Assembly: GCA_016716745.1 (NCBI GenBank)
Contig: JADJVD010000007.1
Location: 186,001-250,000 of the forward strand
Length of the DNA stretch: 64,000 nucleotides
From: Hyphomicrobiales bacterium
GTDB taxonomy: Bacteria; Pseudomonadota; Alphaproteobacteria; Rhizobiales; Beijerinckiaceae
Direction of reading: 5' to 3'
The notes under the pieces were generated by a model. The model did no database searches. It worked only from the letters and a program-made list of their open reading frames with translations, and was not told the origin of the DNA. The position numbers and the translations under genes were made by a program. This document shows positions 62,452-64,000 of the stretch, piece after piece; the first letter of the stretch is position 1, and each line of letters begins with the position of its first letter.

Positions 62452-63329
62452 GGGCCGCCGGGGCGCTCGCGCGCGGCGAGATCGGGCGGCGCGAGCGCGG
62501 CGGCCGCCTTCTCGCGACGCTTGGCCTCGTCCCACAGCGCGTCCATTTCGGCCAGGCTGGAGCGCTCCGGCGTCGTCGCGCGCGCCGACAACATCTCCTC
62601 GATGGCGCGGAAGCGGCGCTGGAACTTGTCGTTGGCGGCGCGCAACGCCGCCTCCGGATCGACCCGCGTGTGGCGCGCCAGATTGACGACGGCGAAGAGA
62701 AGGTCTCCGATCTCTTCCTCTGTCCTGTCGCGGTCGCCGGCCTCCAGCGTCTCGGCCACCTCGTCCGCCTCCTCGCGGATCTTGGCGAGCACGAGACGTG
62801 CGTCGTTCCAGTCGAAGCCCACCTTCGAGGCCTTGGCCTGCAACTTCTCGGCGCGCGTCAGCGCGGGCAGGGCGGCCGCCACCCCGTCGAGCCGGCTCGT
62901 GGCGCGTTCCGTCGGGAGCCCAAGAGCCGCGTGGGCGGCGGCGCGCTCGGCCTTCTCCTCGGCCTTGATCTCGTCCCACAACGCCTTCACTGCGTCGGGC
63001 GCGAGATCGCGCCTGTCGCCGAAGACATGCGGGTGGCGGCGGATGAGCTTGGTGGTGATCGCGTCGACCACGCCGCCGAAATCGAACGCGCCCTGCTCGT
63101 CGGCCATCTGCGCGTGGAAGACCACTTGCAGCAGCAGATCGCCGAGTTCCTCGCGCAGATCGGCCAGATCGCCGCGCGCCACCGCGTCGGCGACCTCGTA
63201 GGCTTCCTCGAGCGTGTAGGGGGCGACAGTCGCAAACGTCTGGTCGAGATCCCACGGGCAGCCGGTCACCGGCGTACGCAGCGCCCGCATGATCTCGACG
63301 AGCCGGGAAATGTCGCGCGACGGCTTCAT
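62448..63329 (-). CDS. mazG: Nucleoside triphosphate pyrophosphohydrolase MazG
   Basis: Hydrolyses (d)NTPs, including damaged ones, to monophosphates. The 293-residue protein has two MazG domains: residues about 5-110 with YTLEEAYEVADAVARGDLAD and REELGDLLLQVVFHAQMADE (EExxE and ELGD metal-binding helices), and about 180-250 with EEADEVAETLEAGDRDRTEE and EIGDLLFAVVNLARHTRVDP. GCPWDLDQTFATVAPYTLEE is the family N-terminal signature. It heads a two-gene unit with the DUF454 gene and lies downstream of the cold-shock gene terminator. Confidence 0.94.
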   Translation of the reverse strand: MKPSRDISRLVEIMRALRTPVTGCPWDLDQTFATVAPYTLEEAYEVADAVARGDLADLREELGDLLLQVVFHAQMADEQGAFDFGGVVDAITTKLIRRHPHVFGDRRDLAPDAVKALWDEIKAEEKAERAAAHAALGLPTERATSRLDGVAAALPALTRAEKLQAKASKVGFDWNDARLVLAKIREEADEVAETLEAGDRDRTEEEIGDLLFAVVNLARHTRVDPEAALRAANDKFQRRFRAIEEMLSARATTPERSSLAEMDALWDEAKRREKAAAALAPPDLAARERPGGP

Positions 63330-63345
63330 GACGGGCTCCGCAATG

Positions 63346-63373
63346 AAAAAGGCCGGACCTGACGGCCCGGCCT
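63346..63373 (-). terminator. Rho-independent terminator of the cold-shock gene
   Basis: A ten-base-pair stem with one mismatch and a TGAC loop (63350-63373), followed on the minus strand by TTTTT (63350-63346). It lies about 25 bases beyond the stop of the double cold-shock gene and just upstream of mazG, so mazG should have its own promoter or rely on readthrough. Confidence 0.8.
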
Positions 63374-63396
63374 CTGGATAGAGCGTCCGCGCGGGC

Positions 63397-63984
63397 TCAG
63401 CCGAGCGAAATCGCGATCGCCTCGCGGCCCTTCGGCGTGTCGACGACCTTCATGTTCACGGCCTGACCTTCGGCGAGGCGCGTGACGCCCGACGGGCCGA
63501 GCACGGAGATATGGACGAACACGTCCTTGCCGCCGTCGTTGCTGGCGACGAAGCCGAAGCCCTTCACCTCGTCGAACCACTTCACCTTGCCGGTGAGCTC
63601 GACGGCGGTGGAGGGATCCGGCGCGCGGCGCGGCGGCCGCGGGCTGTCGCCGAATGACCGCGGGGCGGGGGCGCGCGCCGTCGAGGTGTCGACCTCGATC
63701 ACGCGGGCGACCTGCTGGCCCTTGGCGCCCTGCGAGACGACGACCTTGAGCTTGGCGCCCGGAGGAACCGACTCATGGCCGGCCGACTGAAGCGCGTTGA
63801 TGTGCAGGAAGGCGTCGCCGGTGCCGTTGCCGAGCTCGACGAAGCCGAAGCCCTTCTCGGGCTTGAACCACTTCACGGTGGCGTCAATCGTCGGCCCCGT
63901 GGCCGCCGACTGCGCGAAGCCGCCGCTACGGGGCTGAAAATCGCCCATGGGGGGAGCGAATCCGCCGAAGTCGCCGCCTCCCAT
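63397..63984 (-). CDS. Two-domain cold-shock protein
   Basis: A 195-residue protein with two cold-shock domains, the long form common in alphaproteobacteria. The first domain (about 32-98) has ATVKWFKPEKGFGFVELGNG (RNP1) and GDAFLHINALQSAG (RNP2). The second (about 128-194) has TGKVKWFDEVKGFGFVASND and KDVFVHISVLGPSG. A Pro/Arg-rich linker joins them and a Gly-rich N-terminus precedes them. It should bind single-stranded RNA or DNA. The ATG at 63984 has GAGGGGTGGG directly upstream, close to the window edge; only 16 bases of upstream sequence are present. Confidence 0.92.
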   Translation of the reverse strand: MGGGDFGGFAPPMGDFQPRSGGFAQSAATGPTIDATVKWFKPEKGFGFVELGNGTGDAFLHINALQSAGHESVPPGAKLKVVVSQGAKGQQVARVIEVDTSTARAPAPRSFGDSPRPPRRAPDPSTAVELTGKVKWFDEVKGFGFVASNDGGKDVFVHISVLGPSGVTRLAEGQAVNMKVVDTPKGREAIAISLG

Positions 63985-64000
63985 CCCACCCCTCGGGGAA

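Overview
The window is about 64 kb of very GC-rich chromosomal DNA with dense, mostly complete housekeeping genes. Gene content and order point to an alphaproteobacterium of the Hyphomicrobiales (Rhizobiales): ntrY-ntrX-dat-hfq-hflX next to mazG, a short-form prolyl-tRNA synthetase followed by lolC-lolD, an IalB-like periplasmic protein, sdhE-mfd near recG, osmoregulated periplasmic glucan genes opgG-opgH, and DUF2865, CreA and TadG proteins. Family or genus cannot be fixed from sequence reading alone. I see no prophage, integrase, transposase, CRISPR array, tRNA or rRNA.

Layout. 1-7 kb: periplasmic glucan synthesis (opgG, opgH, leftward; opgH runs off the left edge), then glmU and glmS for UDP-GlcNAc supply. 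7-14 kb: a TadG-like vWA protein, a DUF502 membrane protein, and the polyphosphate pair ppk-ppx with overlapping ends. 13.8-16.9 kb: a PepSY membrane protein and a secreted unknown, separated by three blocks of dispersed palindromic repeats. 16.9-25.6 kb: rimO, a membrane-anchored unknown, an AEC transporter, a CaiB/BaiF enzyme, nadE and a broken gltX. 25.6-32.4 kb, mostly leftward: a DUF2865 protein, cysS-GNAT-cimA, small envelope proteins, creA and a LOG-family enzyme. 32.6-36.1 kb: a LysM protein and an Atm1-type ABC exporter, followed by an AT-rich fragment of a DNA glycosylase gene. 36.6-43.8 kb: a PhnB/VOC protein, proS, lolC, lolD, a PilZ protein, a GNAT protein and recG. 44-50 kb: an Ala/Lys-rich protein, two small anchored unknowns, sdhE and mfd. 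50-55.5 kb: a degenerate adenylate-forming enzyme, a YejA-like binding protein, an IalB-like protein, hspQ and a malyl-CoA lyase of the 348-residue type. 55.7-64 kb: ntrY, ntrX, dat, hfq, hflX, a DUF454 protein, mazG and a two-domain cold-shock protein.

Two themes stand out. First, five reading frames (gltX, cimA, cysS, an Ala/Lys-rich gene and an adenylate-forming gene) are interrupted. Four are single-base shifts in GC-rich sequence, and gltX has lost about 58 bases carrying its KMSKS-equivalent loop. cysS is normally essential, so residual sequencing or assembly errors are the leading explanation for the single-base cases. Second, at least four families of short palindromic repeats sit between genes. 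One of them has become coding sequence at the 3' end of mfd, and the same 23-base unit lies beside the AT-rich glycosylase remnant. I found no wholly new system. The best leads are the mfd tail and its repeat, the foreign glycosylase fragment, the gltX lesion, and the pair of small anchored proteins at 44.7-45.6 kb.
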